The translations under genes were made by a program, and so were the position numbers. From Nocardioides halotolerans DSM 19273 (GTDB lineage: Bacteria; Actinomycetota; Actinomycetes; Propionibacteriales; Nocardioidaceae), in assembly GCF_000422805.1 (NCBI RefSeq), contig NZ_KE383923.1, positions 381,296 to 445,295 on the forward strand: a stretch of DNA of 64,000 nucleotides, in the 5' to 3' direction. The notes below the pieces were generated by a model. It was not told where the DNA came from and did no database searches. It saw only the letters and a program-made list of their open reading frames with translations. Positions within the stretch are counted from its first letter, which is position 1. The number at the start of each line of letters is the position of its first letter. Of this stretch, positions 17,521-25,931 are shown piece after piece.

Positions 17521-18300
17521 ATGGAGTTCGACGAGCCGACGTGGGCGGCGAAGTTCCGGCTGGACGGCAAGGTCGCGGTGGTGACCGGCGCGTCGAGCGG
17601 GCTCGGCGTGGCCACGGCCCAGGGCTTGGCCGCCGCGGGAGCCGACGTGGTCATCGGTGCGCGCCGGCTCGAGATGCTCGAGGACACCAAGACGCTCGTG
17701 GAGAAGCTCGGGCGTCGGTGTGTCGCCAGGCAGACCGACGTGACCGACGTGGACGACTGCACCGCCCTGGTCAACGCTGCGGTGGACGAGCTCGGCGGCT
17801 GCGACGTGCTCGTCAACAACGCTGGGGTGGGCGGCGACTACAACCCGGCCACCGAGGACCCGCCCGAGCACTTCCGCAGCGTGGTCGACGTCAACCTGCA
17901 CGGCTCGTACTGGATGGCTCAGGCGGCGGGGCGGGTGATGAAGCCAGGCAGCTCGGTCATCAACATCTCCTCGGTGATGGCCCTGACCACCGCGCGCATG
18001 CCCGCGTCGGCCTACAGCGCGTCGAAGGCCGCAGTCCTCGGGCTCACGCGCGACCTCGCGGCCCAGTGGGGCGAGAAGGGGATCCGGGTCAACTCGATCC
18101 TGCCCGGCGTCTTCCTCACCGAGGCGACCGCGAACTACAGCCCGAACTACCAGCGCAAGCTGATCGACGCCCGCGTGCCGATCGGCCGCCTCGGCGATCC
18201 CGCCGAGATCGCGAGCACTGTCGTCTTCCTGGCCAGCGACGCGTCCGGCTACATCACCGGTGCGAGCATCCCCGTCGACGGTGGGGTCCTGCTTCTCTGA
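17521..18300 (+). CDS. Short-chain dehydrogenase/reductase
   Basis: A 259-residue classical SDR with TGASSGLG near residues 22-29, NNAGVGG, SSVMALT with the catalytic serine, YSASK, and a C-terminal GYITGASIPVDGG. The protein is cytosolic and NAD(P)-dependent. It is divergent from the APH kinase / acyl-CoA dehydrogenase / ligase block, so interconversion of a 4-oxo and 4-hydroxy acyl-CoA, as in levulinate catabolism, is an attractive but unproven role. The 60-base intergenic region contains CGGTCAGCCGA at 17489-17499, a poor (5 of 8) match to the operator found elsewhere. It converges on the quinone-oxidoreductase gene, with 22 bases between the stops. Confidence 0.87.
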   Translation: MEFDEPTWAAKFRLDGKVAVVTGASSGLGVATAQGLAAAGADVVIGARRLEMLEDTKTLVEKLGRRCVARQTDVTDVDDCTALVNAAVDELGGCDVLVNNAGVGGDYNPATEDPPEHFRSVVDVNLHGSYWMAQAAGRVMKPGSSVINISSVMALTTARMPASAYSASKAAVLGLTRDLAAQWGEKGIRVNSILPGVFLTEATANYSPNYQRKLIDARVPIGRLGDPAEIASTVVFLASDASGYITGASIPVDGGVLLL

Positions 18301-18322
18301 AAGGCACTGGCGCGGTCGCGTC

Positions 18323-19300
18323 TCACAGCTCCACGACGACCTTGCCGAGGGCTCGGCGCGCCTCCAGGAGTTCCAGCGCCTCCGCCGCTCGGTCGAATGT
18401 CAGCACGTCGCCGACGTGCGGGCGAACGCGCCCAGTCGCGGCCAGCTGCTCCAGCTCGGCGTTCATGCGGTGTCCGTCGTCGGGGAACCGCCGGTGCCAC
18501 GGGTCGACAGCGACGCCGGTGACGGTGAGGTCGCGCAGCAGGAGCCGGTTGACCTGGACCTGGGGAATGTCGCCGCTGGCGAACCCGACGGCCATGAGTC
18601 GGCCGCCGACGTCCAGCGCGCGCAGCGAGTCGGTGAAACGGTCGCCGCCGACGGGATCGACGACGACGTCCACGCCGTGCGGGACCATCGCCCGCACCTC
18701 CGCGAGCCAGTCCTCGGTCGCGACCACGACCTCGTCCGCGCCGCACGAGCGGGCCACGTCGGATTTCTCCGGGGTGGAGACCACGGCGATCGAGGGCCGA
18801 GCACGACCTCGGAGGAGGTCCAGCACGGCGGTCCCGACTCCGCCGGCAGCACCGTGCACCAGCACCGAGTCGCCGTCGGTGAACCGGGCGCGCTCAAGCG
18901 TGAAGAGCGCCGTGAGGTAGTTGACGTAGAACGCCGCACCCTGGGTCCAGCTGAGCTCGTCCGGAAGCCGGACGGTGTAGCGCGGGATCGCGGTCACCAC
19001 CTCCGCCAGCGCTCCCCACACGCTGAGGCCGGCGACGCGGTCACCCACCTCGAACCTCGAGCCTGCTGCCGTCTCCCGCACCACGCCGGCGAACTCTCCG
19101 CCGACGACGTACGGCGCCTCGGCACCGTGCTGGTAGGCGCCCCGGGTCTGGAGCAGGTCCGGGAAGCCCACCGCCGCGGCCCGCACGTCTACGAGCAGCG
19201 ACTCACCGTCGGCCCACGGGTGCGCGCCCGTGGGCGACGGCACGTCGCGCACCCGGCAGGCCGCGGGGCCGTCCTTGCTCTCCAGCAGGAGCGCTCGCAC
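18323..19300 (-). CDS. Zinc-free NADPH:quinone oxidoreductase-type MDR protein
   Basis: A 325-residue medium-chain reductase/dehydrogenase of the quinone-oxidoreductase branch. The nucleotide-binding motif is VHGAAGGVGTA, followed by VDPVGGDRFTDSLRAL; no structural or catalytic zinc ligands are present. Such enzymes reduce quinones, enones or 2-enoyl-CoA with NADPH. The GTG at 19300 lies four bases after the PucR stop, so it is the third gene of a ligase / regulator / oxidoreductase operon. A paralogue of the same length and layout is at 33759-34739, also beside a CoA ligase of the same type, so the ligase-oxidoreductase association is repeated. The true substrate is unknown. Confidence 0.87.
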   Translation of the reverse strand: MRALLLESKDGPAACRVRDVPSPTGAHPWADGESLLVDVRAAAVGFPDLLQTRGAYQHGAEAPYVVGGEFAGVVRETAAGSRFEVGDRVAGLSVWGALAEVVTAIPRYTVRLPDELSWTQGAAFYVNYLTALFTLERARFTDGDSVLVHGAAGGVGTAVLDLLRGRARPSIAVVSTPEKSDVARSCGADEVVVATEDWLAEVRAMVPHGVDVVVDPVGGDRFTDSLRALDVGGRLMAVGFASGDIPQVQVNRLLLRDLTVTGVAVDPWHRRFPDDGHRMNAELEQLAATGRVRPHVGDVLTFDRAAEALELLEARRALGKVVVEL

Positions 19301-19304
19301 CGGA

Positions 19305-20654
19305 TCAGGCGGTGTGCTCGGCCGCGTCCACCCGGGCACGATCCTCGAACGGGGGGATCGCCGGGTGGCCCTCGAGCCGCAGCACCAGCAGGGCGGTCTG
19401 CGCGCTGAGCTGGTCGTTGGAGTTGCCGGCCACGTCCAGCCCGGTCAGGTCGTGGATCTTGGCCATCCGGAGCCGGACGGTGTTCTCGTGGATGCCCAGG
19501 CGGGCGGCCGACTCCCGGACCGAGCGGCCGGTATCGAAGAAGCACTGCAGCGTGCGCAGCAGGTCCGACGAGCCGGGCACGTCCCCGAGCAGGGCGCCGA
19601 GCACGTCGTCGACGTACCTGCGCACGGCACCCACGTCGCCGTTGGCGACCAGCAGCCGGGCGGGTCCGAGGTCGTCGACCGCGATGATGCGATCGCCCGA
19701 CCGCGCGAACCGGTCGACGCAGAGGACGACCTCACGGGTCTCCCGGTAGGAGCGCTGCAGGGCGTCCGCGCGGGTCACCGCGGACACCCCCACGATGGCG
19801 TCGGGCTCACCGAGGTCGTCCACGACCCGGCGCATCACGCGCTTGACCTGCTGGACGACGGTCATGTGGGCCGACTCCTCGGGTGCCTCCACCAGCAGGA
19901 TCGTCCCCTCGCGACCGCGCGCACCGAGAACCTCCAGCCCCATCTCCGCGGCGACCAGCTCGGAGACGGCGAGCTCGTCGCGGGGCTCGTCGGGCGAGCT
20001 GTCGGCGATGTAGACCAACACCCGGTCGGCATCCGCGCGGACGCCGAGGTAGTCGGCCGCGGCCGTGACGTCGTCGTCGCGGTGCGAGCCGCGCACGAGC
20101 TGCCGGGTCAGTGTGGACCGGGCGTTCCACGAGGCCCGCGCCACTCGTCGTTGCACGGCGTACTCGCCGGCAAGGTGGAACGCGCCGCGGCACGCCAGCC
20201 ACGCCTGGTCGCGGGTCAACCTCGCCGACACCTCGGGAATGACGAGCCAGGCGAAGAGGCAGGAGTCGCGAGCCACCGGAACGAGCAGGTGCCTGCGGCC
20301 GATGCCGCGGGCGGGACGCGCCGGCACGAGCACCGGGTCGGAGCTCGTCAGGTCGATCGGACCGTGCTCCTCAAGCAACAGCTGGACGTCCGGCGGCTTG
20401 AACTCGCTCCCGCGGACGTCAGAGGAGCGGGCAACCACGCGGTGCTTCGGGTCGATCAGCCAGACCGGGTCGGTGGTGAGCTCCGCCAGCGTGTTGACGA
20501 GGGAGGCGATGCCTCCGCCGGCCGCAGAGACGGCACTCAGCCGCAGCTCGATGGAATGGCGGCGACGCAGCTCGTCGTATCGCTGAGCGAGCTCGGCGCG
20601 GCTGCACTCCTCGCGCGCCGAACGCTCCTTGGCCGCGGTCGTCATCGTCGTCAT
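19305..20654 (-). CDS. PucR/CdaR-family transcriptional regulator
   Basis: A 449-residue regulator with a GAF-like N-terminal part (about 45-190, containing TDPVWLIDPKHRVVARSSDV), a CdaR GGDEF-like middle domain (about 200-340), and a C-terminal PucR helix-turn-helix: SVRESAARLGIHENTVRLRMAKI near residue 400 and after. The family controls purine, carbohydrate or aromatic catabolism genes, usually as an activator responding to a pathway compound. The ATG at 20654 overlaps the stop of the CoA-ligase gene in ATGA. It is translated inside the operon it probably controls, together with the ligase upstream and the quinone oxidoreductase downstream. Confidence 0.9.
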   Translation of the reverse strand: MTTMTTAAKERSAREECSRAELAQRYDELRRRHSIELRLSAVSAAGGGIASLVNTLAELTTDPVWLIDPKHRVVARSSDVRGSEFKPPDVQLLLEEHGPIDLTSSDPVLVPARPARGIGRRHLLVPVARDSCLFAWLVIPEVSARLTRDQAWLACRGAFHLAGEYAVQRRVARASWNARSTLTRQLVRGSHRDDDVTAAADYLGVRADADRVLVYIADSSPDEPRDELAVSELVAAEMGLEVLGARGREGTILLVEAPEESAHMTVVQQVKRVMRRVVDDLGEPDAIVGVSAVTRADALQRSYRETREVVLCVDRFARSGDRIIAVDDLGPARLLVANGDVGAVRRYVDDVLGALLGDVPGSSDLLRTLQCFFDTGRSVRESAARLGIHENTVRLRMAKIHDLTGLDVAGNSNDQLSAQTALLVLRLEGHPAIPPFEDRARVDAAEHTA

Positions 20655-22327
20655 GCTCGGGCCTCCGCTGCGCCGAGCTTGGCGGCGATCTCGGCGCGGA
20701 GCAGGTGCTTCTGCACCTTGCCGGTGGCGGTCAGCGGCATGGCCGGGACGACCTCGAGACGCTCCGGCAGCTTCTGGGTCGCCACCTTGTGCTCGCGCAG
20801 GAACGCAGTGATGTCCGAGAGCTCCAGGGAGGAGTCGGGATCGTTGAGCACGACGTAGGCGCACACCCGCTCACCCAGTCGCTCGTCCGGCATGCCGACC
20901 ACGGCGACGCTCGCGATCGAAGGATGTCTCTGGAGGTGCTCCTCGACCTCGCGGGCACTGATGTTCATGCCCCCGCGGATGACGATGTCCTTCAGCCGTC
21001 CGGTGACCCGGACGAACCCGTCGTCGTCCATCCGGCCCAGGTCGCCGGAGCGAGAGAACCCCTCCGGCGTGAAGAGAGCGTCCGTCTCCTCGTCGTTGTT
21101 GAAGTACTCGATCATGTGGCTGGGCCCCTTGTAGGTGATGTCGCCTTCCTCACCGCGAGGGACCTCGTAGCCGTCGTGACCGACGATCTTGACCAGTGCG
21201 CCCTCGAGGGCCGACCCGTCCGACGTCGCCGAGCGCTCGGCCGGGTCGTGGACCGTGCACATCGTGGTCAGGAAGTTCTCCGAACGCCCGTAGAGGCTCA
21301 GCGTCTGGCAGCCAGCGAAGATCTCGCGCGACCGCTCGACGACGGCCCCCGGGATCGGTGACCCCGCGCACACCCACAGTCGCAGGCTGCTGGCGTCGTG
21401 CTTCTCCGGGTCGTAGGCGCTCATCAGCATCTGGAGGAAGGGGGTGGCGGTCACCGCGGCGGTGATGCCGTACTGCTCGATCCTGACCAGCGCCTCGCCG
21501 GGCTCCCACGCCTCCATGAGGTAGGACCTGGCACCCACCAGGGCAGGCAGCACGACGCTGGTGACCAGCCCTGTGCTGTGCGTCACCGGCGAGGGCCCGA
21601 ACTGCACGTCGTCCTTGCCGTACTCAAGGCTCTTGCGGATCGCAGCCGCGCTCGCACGGATCGTGTTGAAGGTGTGGTAGCAGCCCTTGGGCCGCGACGT
21701 GGTGCCCGAGGTGTAGACGATCAAGAAGCCGTCATCGGGCGAGCTGTCGGGTCCGGCCTCGGCCTCGAGGTCGGCTGTGGCGCCGTCGACGAAGAGGTCG
21801 TCCAGCGACGTCCCCTGGTCCGCGCTCAGCGAGTCATCCGCCCGGGCGACGAAGACCTCCCGGACGTCGGGCAGCGAGGGGCGAAGCTCGTTCATCATCG
21901 CCAAGTGGCCGAAGCCGCGGAACTCCTGGCAGGTGACGATGGCCGAGGCGCCGCTGTGCTCGATGACGTAGCCGACCTCGTCGTCGCGGTAGATCGGCAT
22001 GATCGGCACGAGGACGACCCCGAGCCGCGACACCGCGGCAGCCAGCAGCGGGAACTCGGTCCAGTTAGGGAGCTGGACCGCGATGCGGTCGCCCTTCTGC
22101 AGCCCGTGCCGCTTCAACCCCACCGCGAGCCGGAGGGACCGGTCGCGGAAATCGGCGTATGTCAGCGACGTCGTGCTGTCGAAGATGTACTCGTCGTCGG
22201 GCTGCTCGGCGGCCCGCGCCGCGAGCAGCGCGTTGAAGCTCGTGTCTTGCCAGAACCCCGCTTCGTAGTACGTCGCGATCTCCGCGTCCGTGTAGCGGTC
22301 GTGAACGGTCTTGAGGGGAGCGGCCAT
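20651..22327 (-). CDS. Acyl-CoA ligase (AMP-forming)
   Basis: A 558-residue ligase of the cyclohexanecarboxylate/2,3-dihydroxybenzoate-like branch. Its P-loop is YTSGTTSRPKGCYHTFN, it has YGRSENFL as the adenine-site motif, RSGDLGRMDDDGFVRVTGRLK, the hinge KDIVIRGGMNISAREVEE, and LPLTATGKVQKH-type ending with the catalytic lysine. It makes an acyl-CoA from a carboxylic acid, ATP and CoA, probably the entry step of the operon. Start ATG 22327 with GGAAGAAG before it; a FadR-type operator stands 66 bases upstream. It closely resembles the ligase at 34726-36396, so the two probably arose by duplication. Confidence 0.9.
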   Translation of the reverse strand: MAAPLKTVHDRYTDAEIATYYEAGFWQDTSFNALLAARAAEQPDDEYIFDSTTSLTYADFRDRSLRLAVGLKRHGLQKGDRIAVQLPNWTEFPLLAAAVSRLGVVLVPIMPIYRDDEVGYVIEHSGASAIVTCQEFRGFGHLAMMNELRPSLPDVREVFVARADDSLSADQGTSLDDLFVDGATADLEAEAGPDSSPDDGFLIVYTSGTTSRPKGCYHTFNTIRASAAAIRKSLEYGKDDVQFGPSPVTHSTGLVTSVVLPALVGARSYLMEAWEPGEALVRIEQYGITAAVTATPFLQMLMSAYDPEKHDASSLRLWVCAGSPIPGAVVERSREIFAGCQTLSLYGRSENFLTTMCTVHDPAERSATSDGSALEGALVKIVGHDGYEVPRGEEGDITYKGPSHMIEYFNNDEETDALFTPEGFSRSGDLGRMDDDGFVRVTGRLKDIVIRGGMNISAREVEEHLQRHPSIASVAVVGMPDERLGERVCAYVVLNDPDSSLELSDITAFLREHKVATQKLPERLEVVPAMPLTATGKVQKHLLRAEIAAKLGAAEARA

Positions 22328-22386
22328 GTCACTTCTTCCGGGATTGCGAGAGCGGTGCGCCTGAGGCGTCGGTCACATGACGCACA

Positions 22387-22403
22387 TTAGAATGGTTGGA
22401 CCT
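22387..22403 (-). promoter_or_regulatory. FadR-type operator with -10 element before the ligase/PucR operon
   Basis: On the minus strand AGGTCCAACCA (22403-22393) matches seven of eight consensus positions of TGGTNNNACCA and is followed by TTCTAA (22392-22387), a plausible -10. The ligase ATG is 60 bases further on. The arrangement is the same as at 14907-14923 and 31609-31625. Confidence 0.55.
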
Positions 22404-22409
22404 TTCTTT

Positions 22410-23114
22410 TCAAGGGCCGGTGACCAGCGAGTCCCGGGCTCGCTCGATGAGGTCGGCACCGATCCCCTGCTCATCGAGCCAGCGCCGCGCTCCACCTTGC
22501 CCCTCGAGCCACTCGAGGAAGTCGCTCATGGCCGTCGCGCGCGGTCGCTGGGTCTCCGCGGTCTCCCCTGCGAGCACTTGGAGGTAGGGCGCGGCCCCGG
22601 CCAGTCGCGCCAGCACCCCTTCGACCGAAGCCTCGGAAAGAACGTAGTCGGCGACGATGTCACTCGCCTCGACCCCCATCGCGCACAGGACTAGCGCGGC
22701 CACCGTGCCGGTCCGGTCCTTGCCCGCAGCGCAGTGGAACAGCACCGGCCAGACATCGGGGTCGAGCAGGACCCGTACGGCCTGGACGACGGTCTCCGGG
22801 CGATGGGTGAGGTAGCGCCGGTATCCCGCGTCCCACGACGAGGCGCCCGAGGACACCGGGTAGCGGTGGTAGTCGACGCCGTGCTCGCGCCAGTCGACGC
22901 ACTCGTGCTCAGCCTCACGACGCGCGCGCAGGTCGACGACGGTGTGCAGCCCAAGCTTGGTCAGGGCAGCGGCGACCTGCCCCGGACCGAGCAGCGCCGG
23001 GTAGTCGCTGCGAAAGAGGAGCCCGCGCCTGACCTGCCCGCCGTCCACGGTCGGGAGTCCTCCCAGGTCGCGCAGGTTGAGGAGCCCGGGGAGCACGATG
23101 GCACGGTCCGACAC
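22410..23114 (-). CDS. Tyrosine-protein phosphatase (PtpB-like)
   Basis: A 234-residue phosphatase with the active-site loop FHCAAGKDRTGT: nucleophile Cys128 and phosphate-binding Arg134, with an extra lysine and aspartate (GKD) as in the MptpB/lipid-phosphatase-like group. The N terminus LPGLLNLRDLGGLPT is the usual opening of this family. It may act on phosphotyrosine, phosphoserine or phosphoinositides; no signal peptide is seen. The GTG at 23114 was chosen because the conserved region begins right after it; the frame runs further upstream without homology. It sits apart from the metabolic operons, divergent from the 23266 gene, and its link to them is unclear. Confidence 0.87.
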   Translation of the reverse strand: MSDRAIVLPGLLNLRDLGGLPTVDGGQVRRGLLFRSDYPALLGPGQVAAALTKLGLHTVVDLRARREAEHECVDWREHGVDYHRYPVSSGASSWDAGYRRYLTHRPETVVQAVRVLLDPDVWPVLFHCAAGKDRTGTVAALVLCAMGVEASDIVADYVLSEASVEGVLARLAGAAPYLQVLAGETAETQRPRATAMSDFLEWLEGQGGARRWLDEQGIGADLIERARDSLVTGP

Positions 23115-23265
23115 GGCCCCACTCTCGGTGTCGGCCGGGCGTCGGCCAAGCGTCTGCAGGGCACCGCGTGTCCGTTGCTCCAGTGCTCGCCGGGTAGGGA
23201 TGGCTCCAGCACTCCGCACGGCCGTCGTTGCCCGGCCGCGCGAACCACACCTAAGTTCACGCGCC

Positions 23266-24138
23266 ATGCGCGTCTCCTATATCGGCCTCGGCGACATCGG
23301 GGCCCCCATGGCCACGCGGATCCACCAGCAGGGGCACCAGCTGACGGTGTGGAACCGGACCCCGGCCAGGTCGGCGCCGTTCGCCGAGGCCGGGGTGCCG
23401 GTGGCGGCCTCCGCCGCCGAGGCGGCAGACGACGCGGAGGTCGTGGTGCTGTGCATCGACACCCCCGCCGGCGTCGAGGCGGTCGTCGACCAGGTGCTCA
23501 AGGCGCCCCGGCCACCTGCCGTGGTCGTCGACAGCTCCACGGTGCACCCGGACCTCACCGTGTCGCTCGGCGCGAGACTGCGGGCGGCAGGTGTCGGGTT
23601 CGTGGACGCCCCGGTCTCCGGTGGGCCAGGAGGCGCGAGAGCGGGCACCCTCGCGGTCATGGTCGGCGGGGCCGACGACGACGTCGCCTTCGTCCGTCCC
23701 GTGCTCGACAGCTACGCCAGGAGGGTGACGCACCTCGGTCCCCTCGGATCGGGCCAGGTGGGCAAGGCGTGCAACCAACTCGTCAACTTCGCGACCATGG
23801 CCGCGATCGCCGAGGCCATGGCGCTGGGTCGCGCCTTCGGCCTTGATCCAGACGCCCTTCCCGAAGCCATGAGTGGAGGGCTCGCCGACTCCTCGATGCT
23901 GCGTGAGTACGCGCGCGGCAGAGCAGCCGGTGAGGACACCAACATCACCGGCATCATCAACGGACTCCGCGGGTTGCTGCTCGGGTTCGAGGACGGGCCG
24001 GCAGGCGGACGGACCGACATGCTGCTGAAGGACCTCGCCTTCGCCCTGGACATCGCACGGCGCCAGGGCACCGCCGCCCCGGTCGCCGGGGTCCTGGACG
24101 GCGTCTACCGGATGCTCCACAACCAGGAGGCACGATGA
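23266..24138 (+). CDS. 3-hydroxyisobutyrate dehydrogenase-family NAD(P)-dependent oxidoreductase
   Basis: A 290-residue beta-hydroxyacid dehydrogenase: the N-terminal Rossmann motif GLGDIGAPMA (7-16), DAPVSGGPGGARAG (114-127) in the substrate region, catalytic Lys167 in GQVGKACNQL, and the C-terminal KDLAFAL. Family members oxidise 3-hydroxyisobutyrate, tartronate semialdehyde or related hydroxyacids. The gene could deal with a methyl-branched 3-hydroxy acid from the neighbouring pathways. It overlaps the following small NTF2-like gene in ATGA. The ATG at 23266 lacks a strong ribosome site and lies about 150 bases from the divergent phosphatase start. Confidence 0.88.
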   Translation: MRVSYIGLGDIGAPMATRIHQQGHQLTVWNRTPARSAPFAEAGVPVAASAAEAADDAEVVVLCIDTPAGVEAVVDQVLKAPRPPAVVVDSSTVHPDLTVSLGARLRAAGVGFVDAPVSGGPGGARAGTLAVMVGGADDDVAFVRPVLDSYARRVTHLGPLGSGQVGKACNQLVNFATMAAIAEAMALGRAFGLDPDALPEAMSGGLADSSMLREYARGRAAGEDTNITGIINGLRGLLLGFEDGPAGGRTDMLLKDLAFALDIARRQGTAAPVAGVLDGVYRMLHNQEAR

Positions 24139-24503
24139 CCGAGGCCCGAGCCGTCCTCGACGACTTCTACGAACGTTGGGGTCGTGCGCACTCGCAGAGG
24201 GACATCGACGCCCTCGTGGCGCTCTACGCCCCGGATGCCCTCTTCTTCGGCTCGACCCCGACGCTCCGCGTGGGACCCGACGGCATCCGGGACTACTTCG
24301 AGGTGCTCCCGCCGCAACCCGAGGCCGACGTCGACTTCGAGGTGCTGCACGTGACGTCCCCCGGCGCGGGCGTCGTGGCCGGGGCCTCGATCGGGACGTT
24401 CCGGTGGACCGACAACCCCGGAACCGCCGTCAGGTTCACCCACACGCTGGTCCGGCGCCACGACACCTGGCTGGTCAGCGTGCACCACGCCTCCCCCGCG
24501 TGA
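24135..24503 (+). CDS. NTF2-like/SnoaL-type small protein
   Basis: A 122-residue protein with the cone-shaped alpha+beta fold of the NTF2-like superfamily: N-terminal helix VLDDFYERWGRAHSQRDIDA, LVALYAPDALFFGST, and the closing strands VRFTHTLVRRHDTWLVSVHH. Close relatives belong to the SnoaL-like / YybH group, which includes small cyclases, isomerases and dehydratases as well as proteins of unknown role. It is translationally coupled to the hydroxyacid dehydrogenase (ATGA) and probably acts on the same or a linked substrate. No catalytic set can be assigned. Confidence 0.82.
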   Translation: MTEARAVLDDFYERWGRAHSQRDIDALVALYAPDALFFGSTPTLRVGPDGIRDYFEVLPPQPEADVDFEVLHVTSPGAGVVAGASIGTFRWTDNPGTAVRFTHTLVRRHDTWLVSVHHASPA

Positions 24504-24643
24504 TCGCGCGCCGGATGTGGAGAGATCCACATTCGACCCAAAGGGCGACCGGTGACTTTGGACCAATAGTTCGTCAGTATGCGCCCGTTGTGACGCTAGC
24601 CACACGGAGCGAGCGCATACCCACACGAACGACGAGGAGAGAC

Positions 24644-25858
24644 ATGCGCACACCACTCGTTAGGGCCGGTGCCCTGGTCCTCGCCTGCGGTCTGCTGGCC
24701 TCCGCCTGCGGGGGCGATGACAGCGGTGGCAGCAGCGGGAGCGACAAGGGCGACATCAAGGTCGCGATCATCACGCCCTCGAGCGGCGCCCTCGCGATCT
24801 ACGGCACCGCGGCCGCCCAGGCCTGGGACTACGCGGTCAAGGAGGTCAACGACGCCGGCGGCATCGACGGACGCAAGGTCGACCTGATCAAGAAGGACAC
24901 CGACGGTTCGCCCGACAAGACGATCGCAGCAGCGCGTGAGGCCGCGACCAAGGACGGGGCGCACTTCCTCGGTGGCATCGTCACCTCCAGCGAGTACCTC
25001 GCCCTCGACCCCCAGTTGCAGGGCCTGAACGCCCTCGCGCTGAGCACCGGCAAGGCGGCGGCGCTCACGGGCGAGTCCTGCACCAAGAACTTCTTCCGCT
25101 TCGTGGCCTCGGACCAGATGGAGCTCAACGGCGTCGCGGCGTCACTGGACCAGATCCCCGGCGACAAGTTCGCGATCCTCGCCGTCGACGAGACCATCGG
25201 CCACTCCGGCGCCGACATCTTCAAGAAGGCCGCCGAGGACGCTGGCAAGGAGATCGTCTACGAGGGCTACCCGCCCCGCGGCACGACCGAGTTCGGCACC
25301 TACATCACCAAGATCCAGGACAGCGGTGCCGACGCACTCTTCACCATGGAGCAGGGCGCTGACGCGGTGGCGTTCACGAACCAAGCCGCACAGTTCAAGC
25401 TTCTCGACCAGTTCCAGAGCGTGCTCGGCATCGACGTGGTGACCCCGCCGCTGTTCGATGCCCTGGGCGACAACGTGGTCGGGAACTTCACCAACCTCGC
25501 CTACGACGTCAAGCTGGACGACCCCGTCAACCAGAAGTTCGTGGAGGGCATGACCAAGCTCTCCGGTGGCACGCCGTTCTTCGTCCAGGCCAGCAACTAC
25601 ACGGCGGCGACGATGCTGTTCGCGGCGATCAAGGCTGCTGGCAGCTCGGACACCGACAAGGTCCGCGACGCCCTCGAGGGGCTCAAGTTGGACACGCCGT
25701 ACGGCCAGGCCGAGATGCGTGCGGAGGACCACCAGATCCTGGTGCCGGTCAACGTGGCCAAGGTCGTCAAGGACAGCAGCGGCGAGGGTTATGAGGTCGT
25801 CGCCTCCACCGACGCGTCCACCACGACTCCTGAGCCGGACCCGGCCTGCAAGATGTGA
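24644..25858 (+). CDS. livK: Branched-chain amino acid-type ABC transporter substrate-binding lipoprotein
   Basis: A 404-residue periplasmic-binding-type protein anchored as a lipoprotein: basic N terminus, hydrophobic stretch and lipobox LLASAC with Cys22, then a glycine/serine linker. The mature part is a type-1 fold of the LivK class (IKVAIITPSSGALAIYG, AQAWDYAVKEVNDAGGIDG). In actinobacteria such proteins bind amino acids but also short acids, amides or aromatic compounds. The permease and ATPase genes lie 2.4-5.7 kb away on the opposite strand, and both groups end at the same bidirectional terminator. A strong GAGGAGAGAC ribosome site precedes the ATG. The upstream 140 bases hold only a half-site of the local operator (ACCA at 24562-24565). 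Confidence 0.9.
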   Translation: MRTPLVRAGALVLACGLLASACGGDDSGGSSGSDKGDIKVAIITPSSGALAIYGTAAAQAWDYAVKEVNDAGGIDGRKVDLIKKDTDGSPDKTIAAAREAATKDGAHFLGGIVTSSEYLALDPQLQGLNALALSTGKAAALTGESCTKNFFRFVASDQMELNGVAASLDQIPGDKFAILAVDETIGHSGADIFKKAAEDAGKEIVYEGYPPRGTTEFGTYITKIQDSGADALFTMEQGADAVAFTNQAAQFKLLDQFQSVLGIDVVTPPLFDALGDNVVGNFTNLAYDVKLDDPVNQKFVEGMTKLSGGTPFFVQASNYTAATMLFAAIKAAGSSDTDKVRDALEGLKLDTPYGQAEMRAEDHQILVPVNVAKVVKDSSGEGYEVVASTDASTTTPEPDPACKM

Positions 25859-25877
25859 GTCGCCTGAGCTGAAGCGG

Positions 25878-25904
25878 AAGGGCCCCGGCTGAGCCGGGGC
25901 CCTT
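25878..25904. terminator. Bidirectional rho-independent-type terminator
   Basis: A perfect 12-bp stem (AAGGGCCCCGGC at 25878-25889 paired with 25893-25904) with the three-base loop TGA. It stands 20 bases after the livK stop and 27 bases after the stop of the converging LLM gene, in the middle of the convergent gap. Short T-rich ends on either side fit termination in both directions. Confidence 0.85.
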
Positions 25905-25931
25905 CTGTGTCTTAGGTTGCTGCGTGCCGGT

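Noticed and set aside
19230..20858. 542-codon plus-strand open frame opposite the PucR gene
   Set aside because: Shadow of the PucR coding strand; no domain, no ribosome site, and the opposite frame has a complete regulator.
24555..24565. FadR-type operator before livK (ACTTTGGACCA)
   Set aside because: Only one half-site fits (5 of 8 positions), so it was not annotated, although it lies in the promoter gap of the importer's binding protein.
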